A DNA stretch of 64,000 nt from Clostridium yunnanense (GCF_016595795.1 NZ_JAENHN010000059.1:203818-267817), one strand, 5' to 3'; counted from the first letter of the stretch, positions 27,801-36,473 are shown. Numbers and translations: made by a program. Notes: generated from the sequence alone by a model not told the origin.

Positions 27801-28640
27801 TTTGGAGTTAGTACAGCTCAAAATGAAAGCTTTGATTTAGAAGCTAAACTAAAGGATGTAATTGGACTTGATGAGGTTAAGGACTTTGTACGAAGTCTTC
27901 AGGCTCAGCTTAGAATAAAGAAACAAAGAAAAGCTTTAGGGCTTCCATCTGATGATTCACAAACTCTTCACATGATATTTAAAGGGAACCCTGGTACTGG
28001 TAAGACTACTATGGCTAGAATCATAGGTGAAGTTTTATATAGTCTTGGAGTTTTAAAAGATAAAAAGTTTGTGGAAACAGATAGAAGTGGCTTAGTAGCT
28101 GGATATGTAGGTCAAACTGCTATAAAGACTAAGGAAAAGATAGATGCTGCTTTAGGTGGTATATTATTTATAGATGAAGCTTATGCTTTAGCACAGGATG
28201 CAGGAAGCAATAGTGGATTTGGTAAAGAAGCCATTGATACCTTGGTCAAAGGTATGGATGATAACAGAGAAAATCTCTTAGTTATACTTGCAGGCTACAG
28301 CGAAGATATGGACAACTTCCTAGAGGTAAATCCAGGACTTAAATCAAGATTTGCTAATATAATAGAGTTCAAAGATTACTCAGTAAAAGATCTTTTAGAT
28401 ATTGCAGACATTGTATTTAGAAATAAGGGATATGTACTTACTGAAGCTGCAAGAAATAAGATGAAGACAATATTTGAGGATGCTTCAAAGATTTCTGCTT
28501 TTGGTAATGGAAGATATGTAAGAAACTTATTTGAAAAAGCAGTTAGAAATCAAGCAGTAAGACTTGAAAATATAGAAAACTTAACTAAAGAACATCTTGT
28601 GACTATAGAAGAAGTCGATGTTTCTGCAGTGAGTTTATAG
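24816..28640 (+). CDS. Large protein with one degenerate ClpB-like and three CbxX/CfxQ-type AAA+ modules
   Basis: 1274 residues. Residues 1-150 are Lys/Ser/Thr/Asn-rich with alanine-valine repeats, probably coiled or disordered. Residues ~160-450 resemble a ClpA/B-type AAA+ domain but the P-loop reads 'GPKGSGRHLS', without the Walker Lys, and Walker B is 'VVVFDNYD'. Three full CbxX/CfxQ (SpoVK/EccA-like) modules follow near residues 465-720, 735-990 and 1005-1265. Each has 'GNPGTGKTT', 'GG[IV]LFIDEAY' and an Arg-finger segment 'LKSRF'. The protein could be a substrate-remodelling motor. It starts at TTG, 6 bases after GGGGGAG, and leads an operon with two membrane proteins. SpoVK and the ESX ATPase EccA share the module type, but none has this four-module layout as far as I know. 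Confidence 0.85.
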   Translation: MAKNNSNKEPLKPKSMLRILFPEIQVADYIKENGIINKEMFKKSQKAASKAVTNATSTVGKKAAKTVSNAVKSTEQVVNHVEKSVGSSKNVVKEMAKSTVDTVNSVSKNINNEANTISTNSNSAISSTESVSDIDTKIEKPIDQLEKAFDTIESELSKYVLGQKEYLRKLCIAFKRPFVYGDTDGVKNAIFVTGPKGSGRHLSIKAITRFLKEEKVLKKSGVFTLDLANYKLEKDADNLFLSDLYTALYGQEPVVVFDNYDKCHSNVLDLISKLVIDEKLELNRRFMDQSDSMVDVTGKGTLNLNTTDEIQANGKYLVFITEKSEDKIRTMFSSKFMQKVYDIISTTALTEENLSKIAKADLDECITKIYNNLSVGITFKESKILDYIINNINRAEGAHALSTFIEENIYAPIVELQLTEKIVKNKGYTLEVSNDELVIAHGSEKIQLASVIQKADTEGIEELNKELDDIIGLDSVKTFIKTLQDNIKVQNLRKSQGASEAKISLHMIFTGNPGTGKTTMARIMARYLKALGYLSSGHLVEVSRNDLVGQYVGETAQKTMAKVNSAMGGILFIDEAYSLARDNNDVFGIEAVDSLVKAVEDNRDNLVVILAGYTKEMEDFLKTNSGLKSRFNHNVEFPDYTPKELLQISKVLAKSNGYKLEDILDEQLITLYEGKQIKGKNDSGNGRLARNIIEQAIANQSKRLAAIDEKDISKDDMNTLTVSDFGFDKKVDFDLEAELSKVIGLNEVKNFIRDLEKQLIAKEKRKKLGINVESSQSLNMIFTGNPGTGKTTVARLIADLMKKMGILKSGQVIETDRSGLVGQYSGESTKKATEIFKSALGGVLFIDEAYAIMSSENDPLGKEAVDVLVKLVEDFREDIIVILAGYDKEMGEFLDTNSGLKSRFPLKINFSDYSLDELLLIGKSMIKGKGFVLAGNAEDELRTSIDEEKRKGGAQSGNGRMVRNIVEKAIRAQSSRIADLEDFDEKAVVLLTEEDFGVSTAQNESFDLEAKLKDVIGLDEVKDFVRSLQAQLRIKKQRKALGLPSDDSQTLHMIFKGNPGTGKTTMARIIGEVLYSLGVLKDKKFVETDRSGLVAGYVGQTAIKTKEKIDAALGGILFIDEAYALAQDAGSNSGFGKEAIDTLVKGMDDNRENLLVILAGYSEDMDNFLEVNPGLKSRFANIIEFKDYSVKDLLDIADIVFRNKGYVLTEAARNKMKTIFEDASKISAFGNGRYVRNLFEKAVRNQAVRLENIENLTKEHLVTIEEVDVSAVSL

Positions 28641-28652
28641 GAGGGTGATAAT

Positions 28653-29138
28653 ATGGGAACAATCTATAAACTTATAAGTAATTTAGTGGCAATTGCCTTT
28701 GGTGTAATCTTTATACCTATAGTTTTATTTTTACTTGTTTTTACTCCTGTTATGGCCATATCTAGTGCAATAAAGATAATTAGTTCTGGATATTCAGTAA
28801 CAATTGAGTATATTAATATAATGATTTCTGTCGTAGTTTTAACCTATATATCACTTAGATTTAAAAATTTAAGAAGAATATACTTTGCATTTCCGTCTTT
28901 GTTTGAGACAATTAAATATCTAATAATAGCTAACTTGTTTATAGCAATTGGAACTGACGTTTTAAATTGGAGTCATATTACCTTGGATCCAGGAAGACAA
29001 AAGCTTGGGATAGCTGTATTTGCATTAGCATTGGTACTTTGGAGAGTATTTGTTTCTATTTATTACTCTAAGAAGCCGATTATAAACTTCATGCCAAAGC
29101 CAGAAGAAAGAATGCAAAACTATAGCACAAAAGCTTAG
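28653..29138 (+). CDS. Uncharacterised polytopic membrane protein of the AAA+ operon
   Basis: 161 residues with about four hydrophobic segments: residues ~8-40 (perhaps two), 52-70, 85-105 and 118-138. A short polar C-terminal tail 'KPEERMQNYSTKA' follows. I do not recognise a family. It begins 12 bases after the AAA+ gene behind AGGAGGG and is followed after 18 bases by the next membrane protein, so the three genes form one operon. It may be the membrane anchor or channel on which the AAA+ protein acts; this is inference only. Confidence 0.75.
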   Translation: MGTIYKLISNLVAIAFGVIFIPIVLFLLVFTPVMAISSAIKIISSGYSVTIEYINIMISVVVLTYISLRFKNLRRIYFAFPSLFETIKYLIIANLFIAIGTDVLNWSHITLDPGRQKLGIAVFALALVLWRVFVSIYYSKKPIINFMPKPEERMQNYSTKA

Positions 29139-29156
29139 TTAGTAGGAGGAGATATT

Positions 29157-29930
29157 ATGAAGCAATTTAAAGAAGATAATTTAAATAAAGAAGCTGATGT
29201 ATTTGATACTAATAAAGCATCAAATAAAGTTCGTAAAGATAATGATGATGAGTTAATTAGTCCACGATATAACAATGAAGAATCATTAAATGAAGATACA
29301 ATAAAGGAAGATATTATACCTGAAAACGAAGAATATGAAGCTGATGCAAATGAACAACCTGTGAGTGACGAACCATCAAGTGAAGAGACACAATATAAAA
29401 GAATTGAAGAAAAAGAAAAGAAAAATGATTATATAACCCCAGCAATGAAAACTTTCAGAATGGTAGTTGGAATGCTAGCAATAGCAGCTATAGTTTACAC
29501 TGGCTTCTTTGGAAGAGCAGGTGCTGCAAATTATAAATCCAATCTTATATCTGGTAAGCTTGATGGTATCAACGCTGGAGAGATGTTAAGTAAAAATACT
29601 GTGAAACTAGATGCAAAAGACTTTACCGTAGATACAGGGAAAAGCTATGGAAAGATTGAACTCTCCATATGGAACTTTGTTGATAAAGAAGATGGAGATT
29701 ATGTTCAAGTTTTTGTAGATGGATCACCTAATGGGGAAGCTTTCTCGATAAGACACAAACCTGTTAAAGTTTCAGTGCCAGATAAGGCTGTAATTCAAGT
29801 AAGAGGAATTAGAGATGGAAGTAATAACGGAATAACCTATGGAGTAACCTTTAGTAAAACAGGAGAGACTTACCTTAATACAGTACCTTTAAATGCTGCA
29901 AACACTTATACTATAAAGAGTGCAGAATAA
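29157..29930 (+). CDS. Uncharacterised bitopic membrane protein with extracellular beta-rich domain
   Basis: 257 residues. The first ~95 are very acidic and polar and probably cytoplasmic. One helix lies near residues 100-120 ('MVVGMLAIAAIVYTGFFG'). The last ~135 are predicted outside and rich in beta-forming segments ('KIELSIWNFVDKEDGDYVQVFVDGS', 'AVIQVRGIRDGSNNGITYGVTF'). No lipobox or sortase motif is present. I do not recognise the family. As the third gene of the AAA+ operon, it could present an extracellular sensor or docking domain, its acidic tail serving as contact for the ATPase. A GGAGGAG site precedes the ATG. Confidence 0.75.
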   Translation: MKQFKEDNLNKEADVFDTNKASNKVRKDNDDELISPRYNNEESLNEDTIKEDIIPENEEYEADANEQPVSDEPSSEETQYKRIEEKEKKNDYITPAMKTFRMVVGMLAIAAIVYTGFFGRAGAANYKSNLISGKLDGINAGEMLSKNTVKLDAKDFTVDTGKSYGKIELSIWNFVDKEDGDYVQVFVDGSPNGEAFSIRHKPVKVSVPDKAVIQVRGIRDGSNNGITYGVTFSKTGETYLNTVPLNAANTYTIKSAE

Positions 29931-30018
29931 CACTGAAAATATAAATAAACCATTGAGTACTACTTAGTTGTTTATATTTGTTTGATTTTTATAAAAAACA
30001 ATAGAAAATATATATACT

Positions 30019-30068
30019 TAAAAACCATGCATAAAGAGGTAAATAAGCCTAGATATGTATGGTTTTTA
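30019..30068 (+). terminator. Hairpin between the AAA+ operon and the two-component pair
   Basis: TAAAAACCATGCATA (30019-30033) pairs with TATGTATGGTTTTTA (30054-30068), 15 bp with one G-U pair. The T run is part of the stem. It likely ends the AAA+ operon. Confidence 0.65.
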
Positions 30069-30113
30069 TGAGATAAAAGGATGTAATTAAGTAAGTTGAA
30101 AGGTGAAAATAAG

Positions 30114-30842
30114 ATGGCGGATATAATTAATATAGCTATAGTTGATGATGAAAAAGTCCAAGTTGAGCTCCTGCAGAAATATGTTCAGAATTGGGCGGAA
30201 GAGAGAAAATTAAGAATATCAATTGAACCATTTTTTAATGCTGAAGGCTTTGAGTTCGTTTGGAGTATGGATAAAAAATATCAAATACTTTTACTAGATA
30301 TTCAAATGTCAGGTCAAAGTGGCATTGAGCTAGCAAGAAAAATACGTACAGAAGATGAATCAATAAACATCATTTTTATCACAGCTGTAGCTGAGTACAT
30401 TGGAGCAGGGTATGATGTAGCTGCAATAAATTATTTAATAAAGCCTATAAAAGAAGAAAAGCTTCACCAATGTCTTGATAAAGCTATTTCTAAACTCCCA
30501 AAGTGCGGAAAAACTATTTTAATTAATACAAATGGAGAAATTCACAGGGTGTTAGAAGATCATATAGTTTATGTTGAAGCTTTTGCTCATAGTATAGATG
30601 TAAATACTATAAATGGTAAGTTTACAACAAGAAAAAATATTAGTGCTATACAAAATGAGCTAGATGAGAGTAGTTTTATAAGGTGCCATAGGTCTTACCT
30701 AGTTGGAGTGAAGTACATAAAAAGAATTGGGTCAAGTGAATTAGAGCTAGACAATGGTGAGATGATCCCTATAAGCCGAAGACAATATGCAAGTACCAAT
30801 ATAGCTTTTATTAACTATTTTAGAGGTGGCATTAATGAGTAG
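30114..30842 (+). CDS. LytTR family response regulator
   Basis: About 242 residues. The receiver domain spans residues ~5-125 with the acidic pair 'IVDDE', the phospho-acceptor Asp62 in 'ILLLDIQMSG' and Lys in 'INYLIKPI'. A LytTR DNA-binding domain spans ~135-238 ('VYVEAFAHSIDV', 'FIRCHRSYLV', 'IPISRRQYAS'). It is an AgrA-like regulator whose partner is the overlapping GHKL kinase. I start at the ATG at 30114, 8 bases after AAAGGTG, not at the TTG at 30096. A likely target is the ABC exporter operon downstream. Confidence 0.9.
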   Translation: MADIINIAIVDDEKVQVELLQKYVQNWAEERKLRISIEPFFNAEGFEFVWSMDKKYQILLLDIQMSGQSGIELARKIRTEDESINIIFITAVAEYIGAGYDVAAINYLIKPIKEEKLHQCLDKAISKLPKCGKTILINTNGEIHRVLEDHIVYVEAFAHSIDVNTINGKFTTRKNISAIQNELDESSFIRCHRSYLVGVKYIKRIGSSELELDNGEMIPISRRQYASTNIAFINYFRGGINE

Positions 30843-31569
30843 TTTTAGAGTGCTTATGATTATTTTTTTTATTTTGTTTTTCATATTAGTTCTGATAATG
30901 TGCCTTAGATATACATTTTATAAGTTTGTAGATAATTATATTGCAAACTACCAAAATGATCTAATAACAAAACACTATAATGAAATCGAAAATATCTACA
31001 AGCAAATGAGAGGCTGGAGGCATGATTACCACAATCATATACAAACTATGAAAGCTCATCTTGTTTTAGAAAAATACTCAGAAATGGAGAAATATCTAAA
31101 TGATTTGGACAAAGATCTGGTCAATGTAGATACTATTTTAAAAACAGGTAATGTAATGGTAGATGCGATTTTAAACTCTAAATTATCGTTGGCAGTAAGT
31201 TATGAAATAAATATAAATGCCAAGGCGGCAGTTCCTAAAAAACTTAAAATTTCTGACATAGATTTAAGTGTTATAATTGGAAACTTAATGGACAATGCCA
31301 TGGAAGCTGCACTTAAGATTAATAGGATAGAAGAAAGATTTATAAGAGTTTACATAAGAGAAATGAAGCAGCAATTATATATATCAATAACAAATTCAGT
31401 AGAGGGAGAAACTGGAAGGTCTGGCTTGGTTTATTTAAGTACAAAAATTGGATCAAATCATGGTTTTGGATTAAAAAGAGTTGACAGCATCGTAGCTAAA
31501 TATAATGGTTTTATAAATAGACAAAGTGAAGAAGGGGTATTTGCAACCGAAATAATTTTACCACTTTAG
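30835..31569 (+). CDS. GHKL sensor histidine kinase, AgrC-like, short
   Basis: About 244 residues, much shorter than AgrC: one N-terminal helix (residues ~5-28) instead of six, then a DHp segment 'GWRHDYHNHIQTM' with the likely phospho-acceptor His63, and a HATPase with 'GNLMDNAMEAA' and 'GFGLKRVDSI'. With so little outside the cell it probably senses a membrane or intracellular cue, or works with another protein such as the exporter. It overlaps the response regulator by 8 bases; ATG at 30835 lies behind GAGGTGG. Confidence 0.87.
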   Translation: MSSFRVLMIIFFILFFILVLIMCLRYTFYKFVDNYIANYQNDLITKHYNEIENIYKQMRGWRHDYHNHIQTMKAHLVLEKYSEMEKYLNDLDKDLVNVDTILKTGNVMVDAILNSKLSLAVSYEININAKAAVPKKLKISDIDLSVIIGNLMDNAMEAALKINRIEERFIRVYIREMKQQLYISITNSVEGETGRSGLVYLSTKIGSNHGFGLKRVDSIVAKYNGFINRQSEEGVFATEIILPL

Positions 31570-31614
31570 TGCCATTGGTGTTTTTAATTTAACCATTGGT
31601 GCTTTTTTTATGTA
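31568..31614 (+). terminator. Weak terminator after the kinase gene
   Basis: GCCATTGGT (31571-31579) and ACCATTGGTGC (31595-31605) can pair with a central mismatch, followed by seven T residues. Partial read-through into the exporter genes is possible. Confidence 0.5.
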
Positions 31615-31656
31615 AGAATAAAAACCTATTTATATAATGGGATTGAGGTGATAAAA

Positions 31657-33498
31657 ATGACAGAGATAAAGGCTAAAAAAAGTAAGCCTAAATACTCAAC
31701 ATTAAGAAATAGTATATATTTAATAAAAAATATTTGGAAGTGGGATAAGATATTGTTTCTATTTGGGTTTATGCAGATTCCTGCGTCTGTAATTGTTCCA
31801 TTTTTGACAATTTATCTGCCAAAGTTAGTAATTGATTCAGTTACTAGTAAGGTATCTGTTGGCCAATTATTATTTAATATTGGAATGCCAATTGTAGGTA
31901 TTATTGTTTTAAATACACTGCTAAATGTTTCGTTTTCTATAACAGGCTTTAGAGGTATTTCTTATAGAGCTAACTATACAGAATTGATTACAATGAAGGC
32001 CTTAGATACAGATTTCGAGAATATAGATGGTCCTGTAGGGCAAGAAAAGATTACAAAGGCACAAATGGCTACAGCTTCCAATAATTCAGCTGCAGAAACA
32101 ATAATAAAGGTTAGCGTCACACTTATTTCTAATATTATGGGGTTATTATTGTATGGTGGAATAATAGCCACTATTCACCCAATCATAGTTGTATTTTTAG
32201 TTATGTCATCAGTAATAAATTATTTTCTAGGAGTGTATATAAGTAAGTTTGAGCATAGAAATAAAGACAATTTAGTTCCTATAGAAAGAAAGCTTAGATA
32301 TGTAATAAATAAAACTGGAGAATTTAATTCTGCAAAAGATATGAGGCTTTACAGTATGTTTAAATGGTTTAAGCAAATGTTTATTAAGCTTAAAAAAGAA
32401 AAGATATATTATCAAAAGAAAAATATTTATAGGAGATATATTAGCAACTTTATTGATGGGGTACTTGTTTTATTTAGAGATGGGATAACTTATGGATTTC
32501 TCATATATTCAGTATTATATAAAGATATGACAATTGGAAATTTTGTGCTTTACTTTGGAGCAGTCACTGGTTTTTCTACATGGTTATCTGGAATTGTAGC
32601 TAACTTCAATTCCTTAAATACAATTAGTCTAGATGTGTGTGATTTAAGGGAATACCTAGAGATGGAAGACAAGATGAATAGGGCAGCAGGTGTAGATTTG
32701 CCATCATCCGTTGAATTGCCATGTGATATAGAGCTTAGAAATCTATATTATAAATATCCCGGTGCAGAACACTATACAATTAAAAATATGAATGTTCATA
32801 TAAGAAAGGGAGAGAAGATAGCTTTAGTAGGGATTAATGGAGCAGGTAAAACTACATTAGTAAAGCTAATCTGTGGACTCTATACTCCTACAAAAGGTGA
32901 AATTTATATAAATGGGAAGAAGAGTAATCTTTATAATAGAGATGAATACTATACTTTGTTTTCAGTAGTCTTTCAAGACACGCATTTATTACCAGTAAGC
33001 ATAGAAAAAAATATTGCACTGCAGCCAGAAAGTAAAATTGATTGTGTAAAATTAGAGAAGGTTCTTAATATGTCTGGGCTTATTGAAAAGTTAGATACAT
33101 TACCAAAAGGTAAAGAAACTCTATTAGTGAAATCTATTTATGAAGAGGCAATAGATCTATCTGGCGGAGAGATGCAAAAACTTATGCTTGCAAGAGCGCT
33201 ATATAAAAATGCGCCAATTATAATACTGGATGAACCTACTGCTGCGTTAGACCCTATAGCAGAAAGTGAAATATATGAAAAATACAACGAACTCACAAGA
33301 GAGCACACTTCAATATTCATATCACATAGATTATCATCTACAAGATTCTGTGACAGAATACTATTTATTGAAAATGGAACTTTGCTAGAAGAAGGAAGTC
33401 ATGATGATTTAATGAAAAAACAGAGCCGTTATAAAGATATGTATGATATGCAAAGTTACTATTATAAAGATGACATAGGTGGTGAAAAATATGCATAA
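31657..33498 (+). CDS. ABC exporter half-transporter (membrane + ATPase), first subunit
   Basis: About 613 residues. Residues ~35-330 are a six-helix exporter membrane domain; residues ~350-600 an ATPase with Walker A 'GINGAGKTT', signature 'LSGGEMQKLMLARAL', Walker B 'IIILDEPTAALD' and switch His in 'FISHRLS'. All catalytic motifs are intact. It is followed by a second, overlapping half-transporter, so they likely form a heterodimer that exports a peptide, lipid or drug. No precursor-peptide gene or peptidase C39 domain is seen. I start at ATG 31657, after TTGAGGTG, rather than at the GTG at 31648 inside that site. Confidence 0.9.
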   Translation: MTEIKAKKSKPKYSTLRNSIYLIKNIWKWDKILFLFGFMQIPASVIVPFLTIYLPKLVIDSVTSKVSVGQLLFNIGMPIVGIIVLNTLLNVSFSITGFRGISYRANYTELITMKALDTDFENIDGPVGQEKITKAQMATASNNSAAETIIKVSVTLISNIMGLLLYGGIIATIHPIIVVFLVMSSVINYFLGVYISKFEHRNKDNLVPIERKLRYVINKTGEFNSAKDMRLYSMFKWFKQMFIKLKKEKIYYQKKNIYRRYISNFIDGVLVLFRDGITYGFLIYSVLYKDMTIGNFVLYFGAVTGFSTWLSGIVANFNSLNTISLDVCDLREYLEMEDKMNRAAGVDLPSSVELPCDIELRNLYYKYPGAEHYTIKNMNVHIRKGEKIALVGINGAGKTTLVKLICGLYTPTKGEIYINGKKSNLYNRDEYYTLFSVVFQDTHLLPVSIEKNIALQPESKIDCVKLEKVLNMSGLIEKLDTLPKGKETLLVKSIYEEAIDLSGGEMQKLMLARALYKNAPIIILDEPTAALDPIAESEIYEKYNELTREHTSIFISHRLSSTRFCDRILFIENGTLLEEGSHDDLMKKQSRYKDMYDMQSYYYKDDIGGEKYA

Positions 33499-35353
33499 AA
33501 GCAAAATAAAATATAATATAAACACCTTAAAGATAGGGTTAAAGGAAATATTCAGCTTACAGCCTTGGTTAATACCTTGTGCTTTAATTGATGCAGTATT
33601 TAAGTCTATGGCTCCATTTATAAACATCTATATGTCTGCTAAGATTATAGACGAACTAATTGGAGCAAAGAATTTAGATAAGCTTAAGTTTCTAGTAGTA
33701 GTAACTATTAGTTTGAATCTGGCAGTTCATTTAATTTCTGCTGCACTAGACCATTTAGTAACTATGCTAAGAAACATTACAATGCAAAACCAAAAAATGA
33801 AGTTAAATGAGAAGATAGTGAATATGAACTACGAGCAGGTTGAAAATCCAGAAATTCATTTATTACGTACAAAGATTGCAGAATCAGAAAATATGAATGG
33901 TGGTGGGATTTCTGCACTTATAGAGTATCTTGCAGATTTAGAAAAGGGATTTTTCACAGTTGTAGTGTCAATTTATTTGGTGATAAATTTATTTAAATCA
34001 GAGGCAATCCTAGACAGTTACTTATCAATTATAAATTCTAATATTATTTCTTATGGTTTCTTAATTCTTGTAATTGTCTGTATTGGATTAAGTCTGAAAA
34101 TGCAAACAAAATCTAATACTTTGTTTTTCAATAGTTTTTCTAAGGTTATGGATATCAATAGAGTTTTTGGATATTATTTTGGTCAAATTTTAGATTATAA
34201 TGTAGGAAAAGAGATAAGACTATGCAATCAAAAAGAAATATTAATAAAAGAGAATAAGGATTTTACTCAAGGAACCCAAAAACTTTTTAACGATTTAGGT
34301 TATAAGGATGCTAAATATAGGGGATTTGACGGATTAATTACTTCATTAGTAAGTGGAACTATATATGTTTTTGTAGGGTTAAAAGCTATAGTAGGTGCTA
34401 TAAGTATAGGAAGTGTTGTCCAGTATACAGGAAGTATAAGTCAATTTATGGAGGGAAGTAAGAGGTTTTTGACTTCTGTAAATGCTATTATAAATAATAA
34501 TAAGTACTTACAACTATATATTGATTTTCTAAATATTGAAGATTATAAATATAAAGGAACTATACCTGTTGAAAAAAGAGATGATGATGAGTATGAGATA
34601 GAATTTAGAAATGTTTCTTTTAAATATCCGGGTACAGATATCTATGCGCTTAAAAATATATCGATAAAATTAGATATAGGTGAAAGATTAGCGATAGTGG
34701 GGATGAATGGATCTGGTAAAACTACGTTTATAAAACTTTTAGCTAGATTATATGAACCAAATGAAGGTGAGATACTTCTAAATGGAATAGATATAAGAAA
34801 ATATGATTATGAGGAGTACTTGGGGTTATTTTCTATAGTTTTTCAGGATTTTAAACTTTTTTCTTTCTCATTAGGTCAAAATGTAACAGCTTCTGTGAGT
34901 TTTGATGAAGAAAATGTAAAGGAAGTTTTAAGTAAAGTTGGATTGGATAAAAGGTTAAGTACTATGATAAATGGGGTACAGACTTCTTTATACAAGGAAT
35001 TTGATGAAGAAGGAGTGGAAATTTCCGGAGGAGAAGCGCAGAAGATTGCATTAGCGAGAGCGCTTCATCGTAATGCACCAATAATTATATTAGATGAACC
35101 AACGTCGGCATTAGATCCTATAGCTGAGTTTGAAATTTATACTAAATTTAATGATGTTGTAGGAACAAAGACAGCTTTTTATATATCACATAGACTTTCC
35201 TCTTGTAGATTTTGTGATGAAATAGCGGTATTTGATCGAGGCAGAATAGTGCAAAAGGGCAAACATGATGAACTTTTAAAAAATGAAGGTGGTAAGTATT
35301 ATGAATTGTGGCAAGCTCAAGCAAAATACTATAATAGTGAGGTAAGTGCATAA
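33491..35353 (+). CDS. ABC exporter half-transporter (membrane + ATPase), second subunit
   Basis: About 620 residues with the same layout as the preceding gene: exporter helices to about residue 340, then Walker A 'GMNGSGKTT', signature 'ISGGEAQKIALARAL', Walker B 'IIILDEPTSALD' and 'YISHRLS'. Both ATP sites of the predicted heterodimer look intact. Start chosen at ATG 33491, 8 bases after AGGTGG, overlapping the previous gene by 8 bases. The substrate is unknown; control by the LytTR/GHKL pair just upstream is likely. Confidence 0.9.
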   Translation: MHKSKIKYNINTLKIGLKEIFSLQPWLIPCALIDAVFKSMAPFINIYMSAKIIDELIGAKNLDKLKFLVVVTISLNLAVHLISAALDHLVTMLRNITMQNQKMKLNEKIVNMNYEQVENPEIHLLRTKIAESENMNGGGISALIEYLADLEKGFFTVVVSIYLVINLFKSEAILDSYLSIINSNIISYGFLILVIVCIGLSLKMQTKSNTLFFNSFSKVMDINRVFGYYFGQILDYNVGKEIRLCNQKEILIKENKDFTQGTQKLFNDLGYKDAKYRGFDGLITSLVSGTIYVFVGLKAIVGAISIGSVVQYTGSISQFMEGSKRFLTSVNAIINNNKYLQLYIDFLNIEDYKYKGTIPVEKRDDDEYEIEFRNVSFKYPGTDIYALKNISIKLDIGERLAIVGMNGSGKTTFIKLLARLYEPNEGEILLNGIDIRKYDYEEYLGLFSIVFQDFKLFSFSLGQNVTASVSFDEENVKEVLSKVGLDKRLSTMINGVQTSLYKEFDEEGVEISGGEAQKIALARALHRNAPIIILDEPTSALDPIAEFEIYTKFNDVVGTKTAFYISHRLSSCRFCDEIAVFDRGRIVQKGKHDELLKNEGGKYYELWQAQAKYYNSEVSA

Positions 35354-35487
35354 AATTAGGTAGTATGCTAATTTAAAATAGAAAATTAGTTTCATTGAAT
35401 CTTTAGTGTATATATAATATAATTATTTTAACTTAAATGTATAAAAATGTATTGGGATACAAATTTGTTCTAAGGGGAGAGGTATAA

Positions 35488-36243
35488 ATGGTAACGTGTA
35501 AAAATATATTTGAGAACAAGAATATTGAAGTTGTAGAGTCTAGAGGTGGTGTTAAGGTTCTGGAGTACAAGAAAGACTTAAGTGTAAATGCTACTAATGC
35601 TATGGCTGCATATTTTGCTTCAGAGATGAATGTTAGAAGAAGACAAGTCCTAATTGAGCTAAAAGGCAATGCATATACCATCAGTGCTGGAGCAATGCAG
35701 TGGACTTCTGGAGCTGTTACAATGGTTGCTGATGTTAAAGGGCTTGGAGATTTGTTCGGTAAGGCTTTATCTTCTAAGGTCACAAAGGAATCTGCAATTA
35801 AGCCTAAATATCAAGGGAACGGCTTATTGATGTTAGAGCCTACTTATAGACATATCTTGCTTGAAGAGGTTTCTGATTGGGGCGGAATGGTGCTAGACGA
35901 TGGACTTTTCCTTGCATGTGAGTCTAAGGTTCAACAAAAAGTAGTAGCAAGAACAAATTTGTCTTCAGCAATGCTTGGTAAAGAAGGATTATTTAATTTA
36001 TGTCTAAAAGGTCAAGGAGTTGCTGTTCTAGAAAGTCCAGTACCAAGAGATGAACTAATAGAATTTGTACTTGAAAATGATGAGGTTAGAATTGATGGAA
36101 ACTATGCAATTGCTTGGTCAGATACCTTAGATTTTAGAGTTGAGAAGTCTAGCAAAAGTTTAATTGGTTCCGCAGTTTCTGGAGAAGGTTTAGTAAATGT
36201 ATATCGTGGCACAGGAAGAATACTTATGGCACCTATTCAATAA
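35488..36243 (+). CDS. AIM24 family protein
   Basis: 251 residues, beta-rich throughout, with no signal peptide or membrane helix. Motifs 'VLIELKGNAYTISAGAMQWTSGAV', 'GNGLLMLEPTYRHILLEEV' and 'AIAWSDTLDFRVEKSS' fit the AIM24/TIGR00266-like family. Bacterial members often occur near stress or membrane-remodelling genes and lack a defined biochemical role. It has its own 134-base leader and an AGGGGAGAGG site, so it need not be co-transcribed with the exporter. Its closeness to the AAA+ and exporter genes is suggestive only. Confidence 0.82.
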   Translation: MVTCKNIFENKNIEVVESRGGVKVLEYKKDLSVNATNAMAAYFASEMNVRRRQVLIELKGNAYTISAGAMQWTSGAVTMVADVKGLGDLFGKALSSKVTKESAIKPKYQGNGLLMLEPTYRHILLEEVSDWGGMVLDDGLFLACESKVQQKVVARTNLSSAMLGKEGLFNLCLKGQGVAVLESPVPRDELIEFVLENDEVRIDGNYAIAWSDTLDFRVEKSSKSLIGSAVSGEGLVNVYRGTGRILMAPIQ

Positions 36244-36262
36244 AATATTATATTTAATCTAT

Positions 36263-36473
36263 ATAGATAAACTACTTCATATTAGAACTTATCCAAATAA
36301 AGATTCGTAGAACCATCGAAATCTTTATTTGGAGTTTAATTACTGAAGTAGTTTATCAGTTCAGCGGAATAGATAATCCAGTTCCATTTAATAAAACTAA
36401 GTGATACTTATGTTAACTATTAATGGTAATAGGTTTATAAAAGATAGATTCTATTTGGAACTAGTTTATCTAT
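36263..36473 (+). repeat. 211-bp MITE-like element, copy 1
   Basis: The ends ATAGATAAACTACTTC and GAACTAGTTTATCTAT are 16-bp terminal inverted repeats with one mismatch. Inside are two hairpins: CCAAATAAAGATTTCG-like arms near 36293 and 36317, and AAACTACTTCA/TGAAGTAGTTT (36269 and 36343). The copy at 63669-63878 is nearly identical over its whole length, and shortened relatives lie at 13414 and 51242. It has no coding capacity, so any mobility would need a transposase in trans. Confidence 0.88.

Noticed and set aside
35433..35783. Open frame of 116 codons on the minus strand over the AIM24 gene
   Set aside because: It lies antisense to a well-supported gene, has no ribosome site and shows no recognisable domain.
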